A stretch of DNA of 56,746 nucleotides from CAG-826 sp964504595 (GCA_964504595.1 CAZDEE010000010.1:1-56746), one strand, 5' to 3'; positions 27,873-37,589 are shown, counted from the stretch's first letter. Notes: generated by a model not told the origin, from the sequence alone. Numbers and translations are program-made.

Positions 27873-29645
27873 CTATTTTTCCTCGACAGTCTCTTCTAAT
27901 GAGCCTAAACTGTCATTTAATTCTTTTATAATTTGTGGATTAATTTTAAACTTTCTATCAAAAGTCATTAATCCATTAACTTCTTGTTCGACATCAGTCA
28001 ATTGTGTATAACAGATACCTTGAATGCATTTCGATTTTCTAATCGCTGCATATACTCTTTCTAAATCTTTTTGATATTGAGATTCATCATTACTTACGGT
28101 ATAACCCCAAGCATTTCCTCCAACATCTTTTCTAAAGGCAATACCACCAAATTCCGATAAAATAATTGGCTTTCCTTGATCTTCAAATCCAGGATTAACT
28201 ATAAATCTATTTATCGCATTGAAATTTGTTATATTTTCTCTTGTCGATAAATCTTTCTTGAACTTTTGATATCTTTCAATTTCATGTTCAGCACCATGAC
28301 AATAGTTATGAACAGTCAATAAATCAGTAGTGCAATGTTCCCATCCATCATTAGATATGACTAATCTAGTTGAATCCAATGAATGAATTAAATGATATAG
28401 AGTTAAGGCAAAAGCTTGTATTTCTTTATCATAAGGTATTCCTTCAACTCCCCATGATTCATTTAAAGGGGTATAACAGATTATTGAAGGATGATTGTAA
28501 TTGTTTTTAACAATATCAATCCATTCATTTATTAATCTTCTTTGACTATATGAATTAAAGCCATAATTAGAAGTGCATTCTTGCCAAATTAAGAATCCTT
28601 CTTTATCGCATAAATATAAGAAATAAGGATCTTCAGTTTTTTGGTGAATTCGACATCCATTAAATCCCATTTGCTTCATATAATCGATATCATTTTTAAA
28701 ATCTTCAATACTAGGAGCGGTTAATACTCCATTTAAATAATATCCTTGATTAAGCACTAACTTTTGATATATTTTTTCATTATTTAAATAAAGATAACCA
28801 TTCTCTGTTCTTACTTCTCTAATTCCAAAATAAGTATCTACTTTATCCACTAAAGAATTGTTCTTATCGTATAAATTAATAGTTAAATCAAATAGAAATG
28901 GATTATTTAATGTCCAAATTCGATCATTAACGTAATCATTCGGTAAGTTAAATGAATAAATCGCTTTTTTACCTTGTAATGACATTTTATATTTTTTAGT
29001 ATCATTACGATCATTAACTACAAATTCTACAAAACCTTCAGCCAAAGTGGCTTCTAAATCAATATTGATTTGATACTTATCTAATTTAGTTGTTATATAA
29101 AAATCATCAATGTGATTCTCATTTACAACTTGCATCCATACTGGCTTATAAATACCAGTAGTTCGCGTATACCATATTGCATGTCCTGTTAATTCCCAAT
29201 CTTGTTTTCCACGAGGAATTGATCTGTCTTTTGCAGGGTCATAACAATAAACTGTAATTTCATTTTCTTTTTCAATATAATCAGTAACATCAACCTTAAA
29301 TGCTCCATTAGAGCCATAATGTGACTTAACAAAGCATCCATTGATGTATACTTCACAATAATAATCAACGCCTTCAAAGTGTAAAATCAAGCGTTCATTA
29401 GTATTAAGACCCAATTTATCTATTTTTTTATGATACCAGACATATTCATGATATGTCGTATCATTAATTCCACTTAATTTAGATTCATAACAAAATGGCA
29501 CTTCAATTTTCCTTTTATAATCATGACTTCTAAACCATTTTTCTTTATGTCCTATGTTATTATCATCAAAATCAAAATCCCAAGTATCACATAGTGAAAT
29601 AAAGGATTCTCTTCTATAATCAGGACGAGGATATTCATTTCTCAT
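27873..29645 (-). CDS. GH2 family glycosidase, cytosolic
   Basis: 590 residues: sugar-binding jelly roll (about 1-170), Ig-like domain (to ~280) and a TIM barrel. The acid/base Glu is in YTPLNESWGVEG and the nucleophile Glu in PIILSEFGGIAF; CRIHQKTEDPYFLYLCD is a family hallmark. No signal peptide. GH2 covers beta-galactosidases, beta-glucuronidases, beta-mannosidases and alpha-L-arabinopyranosidases; the exact activity is not evident. It lies in the operon between permease and ATPase genes, so it should process what this transporter imports. A full-length paralogue lies at 51321-53090. Confidence 0.92.
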   Translation of the reverse strand: MRNEYPRPDYRRESFISLCDTWDFDFDDNNIGHKEKWFRSHDYKRKIEVPFCYESKLSGINDTTYHEYVWYHKKIDKLGLNTNERLILHFEGVDYYCEVYINGCFVKSHYGSNGAFKVDVTDYIEKENEITVYCYDPAKDRSIPRGKQDWELTGHAIWYTRTTGIYKPVWMQVVNENHIDDFYITTKLDKYQINIDLEATLAEGFVEFVVNDRNDTKKYKMSLQGKKAIYSFNLPNDYVNDRIWTLNNPFLFDLTINLYDKNNSLVDKVDTYFGIREVRTENGYLYLNNEKIYQKLVLNQGYYLNGVLTAPSIEDFKNDIDYMKQMGFNGCRIHQKTEDPYFLYLCDKEGFLIWQECTSNYGFNSYSQRRLINEWIDIVKNNYNHPSIICYTPLNESWGVEGIPYDKEIQAFALTLYHLIHSLDSTRLVISNDGWEHCTTDLLTVHNYCHGAEHEIERYQKFKKDLSTRENITNFNAINRFIVNPGFEDQGKPIILSEFGGIAFRKDVGGNAWGYTVSNDESQYQKDLERVYAAIRKSKCIQGICYTQLTDVEQEVNGLMTFDRKFKINPQIIKELNDSLGSLEETVEEK

Positions 29646-29656
29646 ATAAATAATAC

Positions 29657-30619
29657 CTATCGCTTAATACCGGCGCCTGCCATACCCTCAATAATCTTAT
29701 TTTGAGCAATTAAGTAGACAACTAAAACTGGTAATAAACAAACGACACCACCAGCAAGTGATAAACCGATCATATCAGCGCCTTTAAAATTGTTAACAAC
29801 ATACGCCATACCGACTTGTAATGTCCAACGCATCGCATTGTTTGAACCAGCGTATAAAGTTTGTGGCCAAACAAGATCATTCCATCCGCCCATAAATCCG
29901 AATAAACCTTGAACAAATAAAGCGGTTTTTCCAAGCGGTAATACGATTTTATAATAAGTTTTAAAATTGCTATACCCATCCATCTTTGCGGATTCAATTA
30001 AATCCTTTGGTATTCCTTCAAAGAACGTTTTAATCAAATACATTCCATAAACACCAGAGAGCGATGTGACAATAAGCGCTAAAACACTTACTTTGGTTAA
30101 ACCTGTTGAATAAAGTGTTTGTAAATTACCAACAGTGGTTGCTACACCTGGAATAACCATACTACCAATAAGAATAGCAAATATAACATTACGATATTTA
30201 AAATCTAAAAATACAAAGGCATAAGCCGCAATAGATGCAACAAATAGGTATAAAAGAGTTCCTCCAATCGCACTTAAACATGAGTTTAAAAACCATGTGC
30301 TATAATGCACGTTTTGAGTAATATTATTTCCACCAGCCATTATATAATCAGGCCATTCACCTTTTAATAATATTTTATAGTTATCAAAAGTATATCCATA
30401 AGGCGGATTAAATAATAAATCCGGACGTGAAAGAGTACTGTTTTGTCCTCTTAAAGAACCAAATAGTAAAATAACAAGAGGCATCATCCAAATAATTGAA
30501 AAAATCGCTAAAAAGACAAAAGCTACAACTTTCCCAACATTAACTTTTTTATTATTTCCCATCGCCTTCTTTTTTTCGAAGCCGATATATTGTTCAATAG
30601 TTACTTTATTTTGTCCCAT
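29657..30619 (-). CDS. Sugar ABC transporter permease, MsmG/AraQ type
   Basis: 320-residue CUT1 permease with six predicted helices. The ATPase-contact EAA loop is LIESAKMDGYSNFKTYYKIVLPLGKTA. The N-terminus is a longer cytosolic leader (GQNKVTIEQYIGFEKKKAMG) before the first helix. Its start overlaps the end of the partner permease by 19 bases, and GGAGG lies 10 bases before the ATG. It forms the channel with the upstream permease; the substrate is probably an oligosaccharide released by the lipoprotein GH43 enzymes. Confidence 0.93.
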   Translation of the reverse strand: MGQNKVTIEQYIGFEKKKAMGNNKKVNVGKVVAFVFLAIFSIIWMMPLVILLFGSLRGQNSTLSRPDLLFNPPYGYTFDNYKILLKGEWPDYIMAGGNNITQNVHYSTWFLNSCLSAIGGTLLYLFVASIAAYAFVFLDFKYRNVIFAILIGSMVIPGVATTVGNLQTLYSTGLTKVSVLALIVTSLSGVYGMYLIKTFFEGIPKDLIESAKMDGYSNFKTYYKIVLPLGKTALFVQGLFGFMGGWNDLVWPQTLYAGSNNAMRWTLQVGMAYVVNNFKGADMIGLSLAGGVVCLLPVLVVYLIAQNKIIEGMAGAGIKR

Positions 30620-31668
30620 TTTAAATACGCCTCCGAAATCTTTGTACCGGATTTTTTATCTCTTGTAATATACATTTGTAATCCGGATATAATACCAACG
30701 ATAACTGCAAAAATAATACATGCGGCTGCAGCTAAACCATACATACTCGTTTTTAAGTTTTCACTAGTTACAATATCTTGTATAAAGTATTGAATTGTCG
30801 AGTACATATGTCCACCTGGAATACCATTTAATTTTTGGATTTTTGGGAATCCGTTACTTAAAACAAAGTTTTGTCCATATAATCCAAAATAACCAATAAT
30901 TGTCGTAAATAAGCAAAGAACTAATTGTCCTTTAATTCCTGGAATAGTAACGTTTTTAATTCGATCCCATTTTGAGCCACCATCGATAGAACATGCTTCA
31001 TATAAATTCTTAGGAACATTTTCTAATCCTGCGCAAAGAATGATGAAGTTTCCTCCCCATCCTCCCCAGAAACACATTAAGAAAATAGGAATCCAACCAT
31101 AGCCAACATCAATTTTCCAAGCACCTAACTTATAAGAAAACCATACTTGTTCAATCCAGTTAATATCAAGATTAAACCAAATATCAATTAATCCACCTTG
31201 AGTTTTCGATTGAAATAGCAATGCAAATACCGTTCCTGAAGCAGAAAGTGGAAGAATTGCTGGTAAATAAATTAAAGCTCTAAAAACTTTATATCCAGGA
31301 ACTTTAGTGTTAATTAATATTGCTAAAGCTAATGGAACAAGTACCGCGACTGGAACCATTATAATTCCAAAAATTAACGTATTCCAAAAAGAACGCCAAA
31401 ATGATTGAACATATAAACCATTCTTCATGGAAGAATCAAACAAATACTTAAACCATTTAAAATTGTTGAATTGTGCATCTCCAGGTTTTGTAAAATTAAA
31501 ATTGCATAAAGAAATATATATTCCATAACATAATGGAAAAACAAAGAATACAATAAATGCAAGAAGGAAAGGTAAGAGGAAAAGTATGGCAGTACCATAC
31601 TTTTTGAATAATCCTACTTTTCTTGAACGATTTTTTGCATAATCTTCTAATACAACAGTTCGTTCCAT
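30601..31668 (-). CDS. Sugar ABC transporter permease, MsmF/UgpA type
   Basis: 355-residue CUT1 permease. First helix at about 28-50 (AILFLLPFLLAFIVFFVFPL), EAA loop NLYEACSIDGGSKWDRIKNVTIPGIKGQ, last helix AAAACIIFAVIVGIISGLQM. The loop between helices 3 and 4 (KTQGGLIDIWFNLDINWIEQ...) is longer than usual. Partner of the following MsmG-type permease; the gap from the binding-protein gene is 11 bases. Confidence 0.93.
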   Translation of the reverse strand: MERTVVLEDYAKNRSRKVGLFKKYGTAILFLLPFLLAFIVFFVFPLCYGIYISLCNFNFTKPGDAQFNNFKWFKYLFDSSMKNGLYVQSFWRSFWNTLIFGIIMVPVAVLVPLALAILINTKVPGYKVFRALIYLPAILPLSASGTVFALLFQSKTQGGLIDIWFNLDINWIEQVWFSYKLGAWKIDVGYGWIPIFLMCFWGGWGGNFIILCAGLENVPKNLYEACSIDGGSKWDRIKNVTIPGIKGQLVLCLFTTIIGYFGLYGQNFVLSNGFPKIQKLNGIPGGHMYSTIQYFIQDIVTSENLKTSMYGLAAAACIIFAVIVGIISGLQMYITRDKKSGTKISEAYLKWDKIK

Positions 31669-31679
31669 AATAAACTAAC

Positions 31680-33302
31680 CTATTTTCCTAACATGATATC
31701 TAGTGTAACTTGGGAAGCTGCTGCTGCATCTTTAACGATTTCTATTGCTTGTTCTTTTGTAACAGGTCCATTCTTATAAGCTGTTTGAACAGCAGCAATA
31801 GCATCTGCCAATGATTGGAAAATCGTTGCTTCATAAACAACTGTTTCCATTGCAATAATATCTTCTGGATCACCTAATCCAACGAGTGTTTTATTTGTTT
31901 TTAATAAATTTTTATAATCTTCTGATTCATAGACGTTTTTCCAAGCTGGAACGTGTCCTGCTGAACACCATTCAGTTAAATTATAAGCTTCGCCATCTTT
32001 AGTTTCATATTTACCTTCAATGTAATATTTCATGAATGTCAAAGCAGCAGCAACTTTTTTCATACTTGAACAGTGTCTTGTAATTGAAATAGCGTGGCCA
32101 TTACCATACCATTTGCTACCTAATTCGGTGCCCATATTTTCATCAAGAGTCCACCATGAATTTGAGTGAACAGCAGCTAAAGGATATGAAATAACTGGAT
32201 CAGCAGCATCTTCTTTAGAAACGCCTTTACCTTCTGTACGTAATTCAGAATTGTTATATGATGATTCATAAATTCCAGATGTTTGCCATGGTCCTTCTGT
32301 AAACATAACAGTGGTACCAGCACCAAACATTGAGGTGTTAGATGAACTTTCACCAACTAAACGAGCACTTGCTCTTTCAACTTGGTCTGTAACATAGGTT
32401 AAGAAACCTTCGTTGTTTTGATATGTAATTGTTTCTTGATCATCAGAAACAAGATTACCACCATTTGCATATAAAGCTCCTAAGCCATCTGGATCAGTTG
32501 ATTGATGGAATGAAGGATAGAATGTTGAAGCATTAGCAGCTTTCCATGAGTGATCTGCGCCTCTATTAATATCACGAATTAATAAAGTTCCAGCATCCGC
32601 TTTTGCTCTTAAGCCTTCTAATAATTGTTGATATTCCGCTCTTGAATTTGGAACGAAACGAGTATTATCATCAAAGCCCAATTCATTTTTCTTAATAATA
32701 TCTTGACGCATATGGGTTAAGAATCCATGTGCATCGACAGGAACTGCAAAACGACTTCCACGATAAACTGTAACACGATCAATGTTACTATAAACATTAT
32801 CAAAATTTAATGGTGTAACGCCTGCATCACTCCATAGAGTATCAGTTATTGGATAGAGGTATCCACGTGCGGCATATTGAGTTGTTTTTTCATTGTGCAT
32901 GAAACAAACATCTGGAGCAGATTCAAAATCCATTGACCAAACATTCTCTAAGGCACTATAGTAATCAAAGTGACCTTGTTCAACAACTTCAATGTGAATT
33001 TGTCCTGAATATTCATCATTAAAACGTGAAACAATTTTGTTAAATTTAACATTATCAGGTTGACCGATAATAGACCACATTTTGATTTGAACTTCTTCAT
33101 CAAAAACAGCTAATCCATCTCCATCTTTTTCTAAATCTTTAGCGATTGTATCCGTTTCAAGAATCGGATCATTTTTATCAAGATTTTGATTGTAGTCTAC
33201 AGATGTTGTTTCATCAACTCCGCCACCACAAGAAACTAAGCCAATGCACATTGATGATAAAACCAATGGTAGGCCTTTTTTAAACAACTTTTTAATTTTC
33301 AT
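31680..33302 (-). CDS. Sugar-binding lipoprotein of the CUT1 ABC importer
   Basis: 540 residues. Lipobox in LVLSSMCIGLVSCGGG, so it is tethered to the outer face of the membrane. The mature protein has a family 1 solute-binding fold: EVQIKMWSIIGQPDNVKFNKIVSRFN at the start of the first lobe, FTEGPWQTSGIYES in the hinge region and EAIEIVKDAAAASQ at the end. Longer than the usual ~430 residues, consistent with binding a large oligosaccharide. It is the first gene of the nine-gene operon, directly behind a LacI/cre-type operator, and usually the most highly expressed member of such operons. Ligand unknown. Confidence 0.92.
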   Translation of the reverse strand: MKIKKLFKKGLPLVLSSMCIGLVSCGGGVDETTSVDYNQNLDKNDPILETDTIAKDLEKDGDGLAVFDEEVQIKMWSIIGQPDNVKFNKIVSRFNDEYSGQIHIEVVEQGHFDYYSALENVWSMDFESAPDVCFMHNEKTTQYAARGYLYPITDTLWSDAGVTPLNFDNVYSNIDRVTVYRGSRFAVPVDAHGFLTHMRQDIIKKNELGFDDNTRFVPNSRAEYQQLLEGLRAKADAGTLLIRDINRGADHSWKAANASTFYPSFHQSTDPDGLGALYANGGNLVSDDQETITYQNNEGFLTYVTDQVERASARLVGESSSNTSMFGAGTTVMFTEGPWQTSGIYESSYNNSELRTEGKGVSKEDAADPVISYPLAAVHSNSWWTLDENMGTELGSKWYGNGHAISITRHCSSMKKVAAALTFMKYYIEGKYETKDGEAYNLTEWCSAGHVPAWKNVYESEDYKNLLKTNKTLVGLGDPEDIIAMETVVYEATIFQSLADAIAAVQTAYKNGPVTKEQAIEIVKDAAAASQVTLDIMLGK

Positions 33303-33327
33303 TAATATCTCTCCTTTTTACAATTTG

Positions 33328-33343
33328 TTGTAAGTGCTTACAA
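33328..33343. promoter_or_regulatory. cre/LacI-type operator of the glycan operon
   Basis: TTGTAAG-TG-CTTACAA, a 7+2+7 inverted repeat 26-41 bases ahead of the binding-protein start. It matches the cre consensus TGWAANCGNTNWCA in 13 of 14 positions (TG instead of CG in the centre). On the minus strand a candidate promoter (TTGCCT, 18 bases, AAAATA) lies just upstream, so the site would overlap the transcription start and repress. Confidence 0.7.
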
Positions 33344-33410
33344 CATTATTTTCTAAAAAACCCTTTTAGAAGGCAAGAAATTTTTACATTATGATTAATG
33401 TAAATAAACC

Positions 33411-33435
33411 GAAAAAAACGGCTTATAATGCCGTT
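33411..33435 (-). terminator. Terminator after the RDD gene
   Basis: AACGGC/GCCGTT hairpin (33417-33435) with a seven-base T run on the minus strand. The plus side also has a T-rich tail. Confidence 0.8.
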
Positions 33436-33452
33436 ATTTTTGTAGTTTATCG

Positions 33453-34712
33453 TCAGTCATTTTCATCATCATCAATGCGTTTTAAATCAACTACTCTAGT
33501 CCTAGTTAATATGTCAATTAAACTGGTTTTATTATACGCAAATAGAGTTGAAATATATATAGCAACTGCGCTTATAGCAACCACGAGTAAAATTAATCCT
33601 AAACTAAGCCATCTTGATGATGTTAAAAGAGGAATGTACATAAAATCATATATTCCATTAAACGGTGGGAATAAGAATATCAATAACATTACCGACATAA
33701 AACCAATCGTTCCTAAAATAGAATTGATTAAAGTAACATACCATGGAACGTTTTCTTCATCGATTGAATTAACACCTAACTTCATTAAAAAGCGGCCGAT
33801 TGTTCTTCCATCACCAAATAATAATTTTGGTAAAAGAACAGAAACTAAATACGCAACAACAAAAGAAATAATCAAAGTATAATTCACATATCTTCCTTGT
33901 TTCTCATATGAATCACGATATATAGTGTAATGCTCTGTAAAATATGGCTCACTAACAACAAGCAAATTTTCTGCTTCATTTAACATATTTTGATATGAAA
34001 TTTGAAAACTATAAAATAAATTTTTTCCATCTTCATACTTCTTAGTACTATTTTTTTCAGCATCTTCATCAAAGAAATACGTATATATCTTACTTGCAGT
34101 ATCTGGTTTCATAATTGGCATACTATTTTTATCTGCCGGTATTATAAATAAATCATCTTCAAAATAATAATCATAAAGTTCACATAAGTACTGCACTGCT
34201 GTTTTTTCTTTAAAATCAATTATTTTTAATTCAGAATGATCGACTACATATTTAGTATAAAAAAATGAAATAGTATCAGTCTCTAAAGAGGCTTCACCAT
34301 ATGAACTAACAGTAATAGTTTTACTGCCATCTTCATTAGTTATAGTGCCATTCAATTCACTATCATCGATAACAAAATCAGGAACCGATGAATTTAAATA
34401 TGAATGATAAATTGCGCGAAATGCATTTTTAATTATTAAATAGATGGAGTCAACACGATTTCCATCTTCAAGTTCAACAAGTCCAGTATCCTCAGCAAAT
34501 TCATTGTAATATGTAACTTCACGATCAACAATTTCAACTTCTCTTTTGTATGAATCATTAGTTTTAACAATTGTAAAGCCTAAAGAAAACAATAAAAAAC
34601 TCACTAAAAGTACAATAAAATAATCTATACAAAAAGATAAGAAACGCTTCCCCGGCTTAGCCGGAGAAGCACGTTTAATTAATTCATGAGTCGTTTCTTT
34701 GTTATAAAACAT
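33453..34712 (-). CDS. RDD-family membrane protein with large external insertion
   Basis: 419 residues. The RDD signature region SPAKPGKRFLSFCIDYFIVLL opens the first helix (about 22-50), and LFGDGRTIGRFLMKLGV is the conserved segment after the second helix. Between helices 1 and 2 lies a ~225-residue hydrophilic domain (about 52-275), probably outside the cell; three more hydrophobic segments follow. Most RDD proteins have only a short loop there. Some RDD proteins act in ion exchange, but the function is unknown in general. Nine bases after the Ig-like lipoprotein gene, hence cotranscribed, and the extra domain may contact that lipoprotein. Confidence 0.7.
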   Translation of the reverse strand: MFYNKETTHELIKRASPAKPGKRFLSFCIDYFIVLLVSFLLFSLGFTIVKTNDSYKREVEIVDREVTYYNEFAEDTGLVELEDGNRVDSIYLIIKNAFRAIYHSYLNSSVPDFVIDDSELNGTITNEDGSKTITVSSYGEASLETDTISFFYTKYVVDHSELKIIDFKEKTAVQYLCELYDYYFEDDLFIIPADKNSMPIMKPDTASKIYTYFFDEDAEKNSTKKYEDGKNLFYSFQISYQNMLNEAENLLVVSEPYFTEHYTIYRDSYEKQGRYVNYTLIISFVVAYLVSVLLPKLLFGDGRTIGRFLMKLGVNSIDEENVPWYVTLINSILGTIGFMSVMLLIFLFPPFNGIYDFMYIPLLTSSRWLSLGLILLVVAISAVAIYISTLFAYNKTSLIDILTRTRVVDLKRIDDDEND

Positions 34713-34721
34713 ATATTCAAA

Positions 34722-35906
34722 TTAATCGGCAGCATATTCAGATTCAGCAATAATCTTTGCTCCGCCTTCGATTCCGTTAATAGCCGCTAAAACTTCGGAT
34801 TCGACACTTGTTGCTGAATAATTTGAGAATACTACATTGGAATTGAATTCAAAGAATCCTGGCATAGAAGCACATGGTTGACCATCAGCGCCTGAAAGCA
34901 AATAATGTAAAGCTTCCATAGAGAATGCATAATTATCATTAACCCATACATGGAATTGATATCCATTACGTGCGACTTTCATTTTAAATGAAGTTTCTGC
35001 AGTTGCTAAATCTGCATTATCAGTTTTAAATGATTCACTTGTAATAAATTTACCATCACTTAATACATAAGCATTATCTTTATGACGTGCTTGAGAGTTA
35101 TTGACACCATCATTCCAAGCCCAGCTACCGCCATTAAAGACTTCACAAACACCAAAGTTTGTCCATTTATAATTGTTATTATCACCGATATATCCATCTA
35201 AGAAGAAGTGAATTTGATTACTTGTTCCTTCAGCGGCTTTATCAGTTGTAGTGGTCATAATACCAAATTTTGGGAATTTCTCGTCACTACGAATATTTTT
35301 AATTCCAATAGTAACTTCTGTCATCCAAACAGTGGAATCAATTCCGTTTACGACATAATTTGCTTGGCTATATCCGGTTCCACCAGGTGCTACTTCAACA
35401 ATTCCACCTTCAGAAATTAATTCTTTTGAAGTATCATCAGTTCCAACAAAATTTGAATATGCACGGCTAAAGAATATATCTTTAACTGTAATTTTAAAGG
35501 TACATGATTTTGTTGAATCAGAAACTGAAGTAACTGTAATTGTAGCTTCACCTAATCCAACCGCAGATAATTTTTTCGCAGTTGATGTTCCTTTAACTTT
35601 AACAACTTTTTCATCAGAAGATGTGACATCAACTTTCTTTGCATTTGAGTTTAAACTTCCATTTCCTTTGAGTTCGTAGAAAACTTCTGCTTTGGAATCC
35701 TCACCAATACGCATAGAAACTTCTGCATTTTTTGCAGTTAAACTTTTAATTAAGCTTTGAGTTTGTTCTGTTGTAGCTCCAGCAGTTGGATTATTAGCAG
35801 TTGGATTTCCACTACCTGTAGATTCTGAACCACCGCATGAACCTAAACCAATCGCGCTACCGACAAGACATAATAATGATAATGTTCTTAAAAATGTTTT
35901 TTTCAT
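34722..35906 (-). CDS. Ig-like (BIG2) lipoprotein with lectin-like sandwich domain
   Basis: 394 residues. Lipobox CLVGSAIGLGSCGGS, a Ser/Thr/Asn linker, one BIG2-type Ig domain (about 55-145, VTSSDEKVVKVKG...LGEATITVTSV) and a beta-sandwich (about 160-390) with KFGIMTTTTDK and FKMKVARNGYQFHVWVN. The same sandwich appears after the BIG2 domain of the 940-residue lipoprotein at 38727. No catalytic motif seen. Probably a surface glycan-binding protein. Start at 35906 because GGAGG precedes it, four codons inside the longest frame. The promoter contains an operator (35933-35961). Confidence 0.72.
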   Translation of the reverse strand: MKKTFLRTLSLLCLVGSAIGLGSCGGSESTGSGNPTANNPTAGATTEQTQSLIKSLTAKNAEVSMRIGEDSKAEVFYELKGNGSLNSNAKKVDVTSSDEKVVKVKGTSTAKKLSAVGLGEATITVTSVSDSTKSCTFKITVKDIFFSRAYSNFVGTDDTSKELISEGGIVEVAPGGTGYSQANYVVNGIDSTVWMTEVTIGIKNIRSDEKFPKFGIMTTTTDKAAEGTSNQIHFFLDGYIGDNNNYKWTNFGVCEVFNGGSWAWNDGVNNSQARHKDNAYVLSDGKFITSESFKTDNADLATAETSFKMKVARNGYQFHVWVNDNYAFSMEALHYLLSGADGQPCASMPGFFEFNSNVVFSNYSATSVESEVLAAINGIEGGAKIIAESEYAAD

Positions 35907-35932
35907 AATATCCTCCATAAATTTATACTAAA

Positions 35933-35961
35933 ATATTATTGAAAGCGCTTTTTAGTGTCAA
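35933..35961 (-). promoter_or_regulatory. Promoter with embedded LacI-type operator
   Basis: Minus-strand TTGACA (35956-35961, perfect), exactly 17 bases, TAATAT (35933-35938). The spacer contains the palindrome AAAGCGCTTT (35942-35951), with 12 of 14 matches to the cre consensus. A repressor bound there would block RNA polymerase directly. Confidence 0.75.
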
Positions 35962-36143
35962 ATTTATAAAATGGATATTTTTTTTAAAAATGGATTTTTT
36001 ATGGACGTTTTCTTAACTTTTAACCATGTTTTTTTATTTTTTTTGATTTTATTCAGCATTAAAAATAATGATTTAATATTGTTTTATATTTTCGTATTTG
36101 CTATATTATTAAATCGTTATTTATAAGAAGGTGATAAATTAAT

Positions 36144-37571
36144 ATGCAAGCTATTAAAAAACTATTTAAGCCAATTGATTTAACAAAGGGAACTCCCTGG
36201 AAAGTCATAATACTATTTGCAATTCCAATTTTAATATCTACATTGTTAAATAATGCTTTTTCATTAATTAATTCGCTGGTTTTAAAAAGTACAGTTGGTG
36301 GTAACAGTGTTACGGCTGTCAATCAAACTGGTCCTATATCTAGCATTTTATTTAATTTTGCCTATGGTTGCAGTGGAGGATTTGCGGTTATTTCATCAAA
36401 CATGCACGGAGCTAAAGATGAAAAGGGACTTCGAGATTCATTTCATCATTCCTTAATCTTTTCTTCAATTATTGCTGTTATTATTATTATTATTGGTCTT
36501 ATTTTTTATAAGGATTTATTAATATTATTAAATGTTGATGAAGTTTATTTACAAAAATCCGCTGATTATTATCAAATTATATTATTTAGTTTTATATTTA
36601 TGATTCTATCGAATTACTTAGGTAACTTCCTTCGTTCTATAGGTAATTCAAGCGTTCCTCTTATCATATCGATGTCATCAACGATTATTAATATTCTATT
36701 TGCCTTTTTATTAACTGGTGTAATCCATTTAGATACTAAAGGTGTTGGATTAGCAACTTTGATAGCTAATGTATTTAATACAGTAGCTTCCCTTATTTAT
36801 ATCTATAAGAAATACCCATATTTAAAATACAATGATAATGAATTTACTTTCGATAAAAAAATGTCACTTAATTTATTAAAAATGGGATTACCTTTAGGAT
36901 TTCAATGGTCTGTATTATTTATCGGGACCTTTGTGGAAGCACAAAAAGTAAACGAATTCGGTAAACTTGCTCAAAAGGCTGTTGGTTGCTATGGAAATAT
37001 GGAAAACTATTTAACAATCCCATTAAGCGTTATTTCTTCTTCTCTATTAAGCTTTATTGGTCAAAACTATGGCGCAAAAGAAACAAATCGTATTAAAGAA
37101 GGCATTAAAGATGCTTTAATAATTGATATTATTAGCTATCTACTGATGCTAGTAATCGGTTATATATTAATTCCTTATATTCCTTATATATTCCTACCAG
37201 CAAATGAATTAGTTGGCGAAGATGGTCAAAGAATTTCCTTCTACTGTTCAACATATATAAAAGTTCTATTGCCATTCTTAATTCTTCAAGGAATTGTTCA
37301 ATTATCAAGATCAAGTCTTCAAGGCATTAAAAAACCAATTATTCCATTTATAAGTGGTATTGGTGAACTATTTGCAAGAGTGGGTATTTGCTTAATAATT
37401 CCTTCATTAATTAATCCTAGTAATCCATTAAGCGATGCTTCATATGTTGGTATATCATTCGCCACCCCTATCGCCTGGCTAATAAGCGCTATTATAATGG
37501 GTGGAAGCGTAATTTATATAATTTATCTTAAAGATCGTAAACAAACTAAAAAAACAAATCAAAAAGACTAG
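36144..37571 (+). CDS. MATE family efflux transporter
   Basis: 475 residues with twelve predicted helices in two homologous halves; the first helix begins at about residue 20 (WKVIILFAIPILISTLLNN). Features include NQTGPISSILFNFAYGCSGG in helix 2 and SFIGQNYGAKETNRIKEG, the MATE repeat signature, near residue 310. It exports cationic or other small compounds using Na+ or H+ gradients; the actual cargo is not evident. GAAGGTGAT precedes the ATG. The only plus-strand gene within the glycan island, divergent from the Ig-like lipoprotein and convergent with lacI. Confidence 0.92.
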   Translation: MQAIKKLFKPIDLTKGTPWKVIILFAIPILISTLLNNAFSLINSLVLKSTVGGNSVTAVNQTGPISSILFNFAYGCSGGFAVISSNMHGAKDEKGLRDSFHHSLIFSSIIAVIIIIIGLIFYKDLLILLNVDEVYLQKSADYYQIILFSFIFMILSNYLGNFLRSIGNSSVPLIISMSSTIINILFAFLLTGVIHLDTKGVGLATLIANVFNTVASLIYIYKKYPYLKYNDNEFTFDKKMSLNLLKMGLPLGFQWSVLFIGTFVEAQKVNEFGKLAQKAVGCYGNMENYLTIPLSVISSSLLSFIGQNYGAKETNRIKEGIKDALIIDIISYLLMLVIGYILIPYIPYIFLPANELVGEDGQRISFYCSTYIKVLLPFLILQGIVQLSRSSLQGIKKPIIPFISGIGELFARVGICLIIPSLINPSNPLSDASYVGISFATPIAWLISAIIMGGSVIYIIYLKDRKQTKKTNQKD

Positions 37572-37589
37572 TTATTGCATTTAATATAG

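Noticed and set aside
33391..33882. 163-residue plus-strand frame
   Set aside because: Antisense to the end of the RDD gene and its terminator; low-complexity composition and no binding site.
36481..36500. ATT triplet run in the MATE gene as a phase-variable repeat
   Set aside because: Codes for an isoleucine run in a membrane helix; triplet unit and no sign of frame change.
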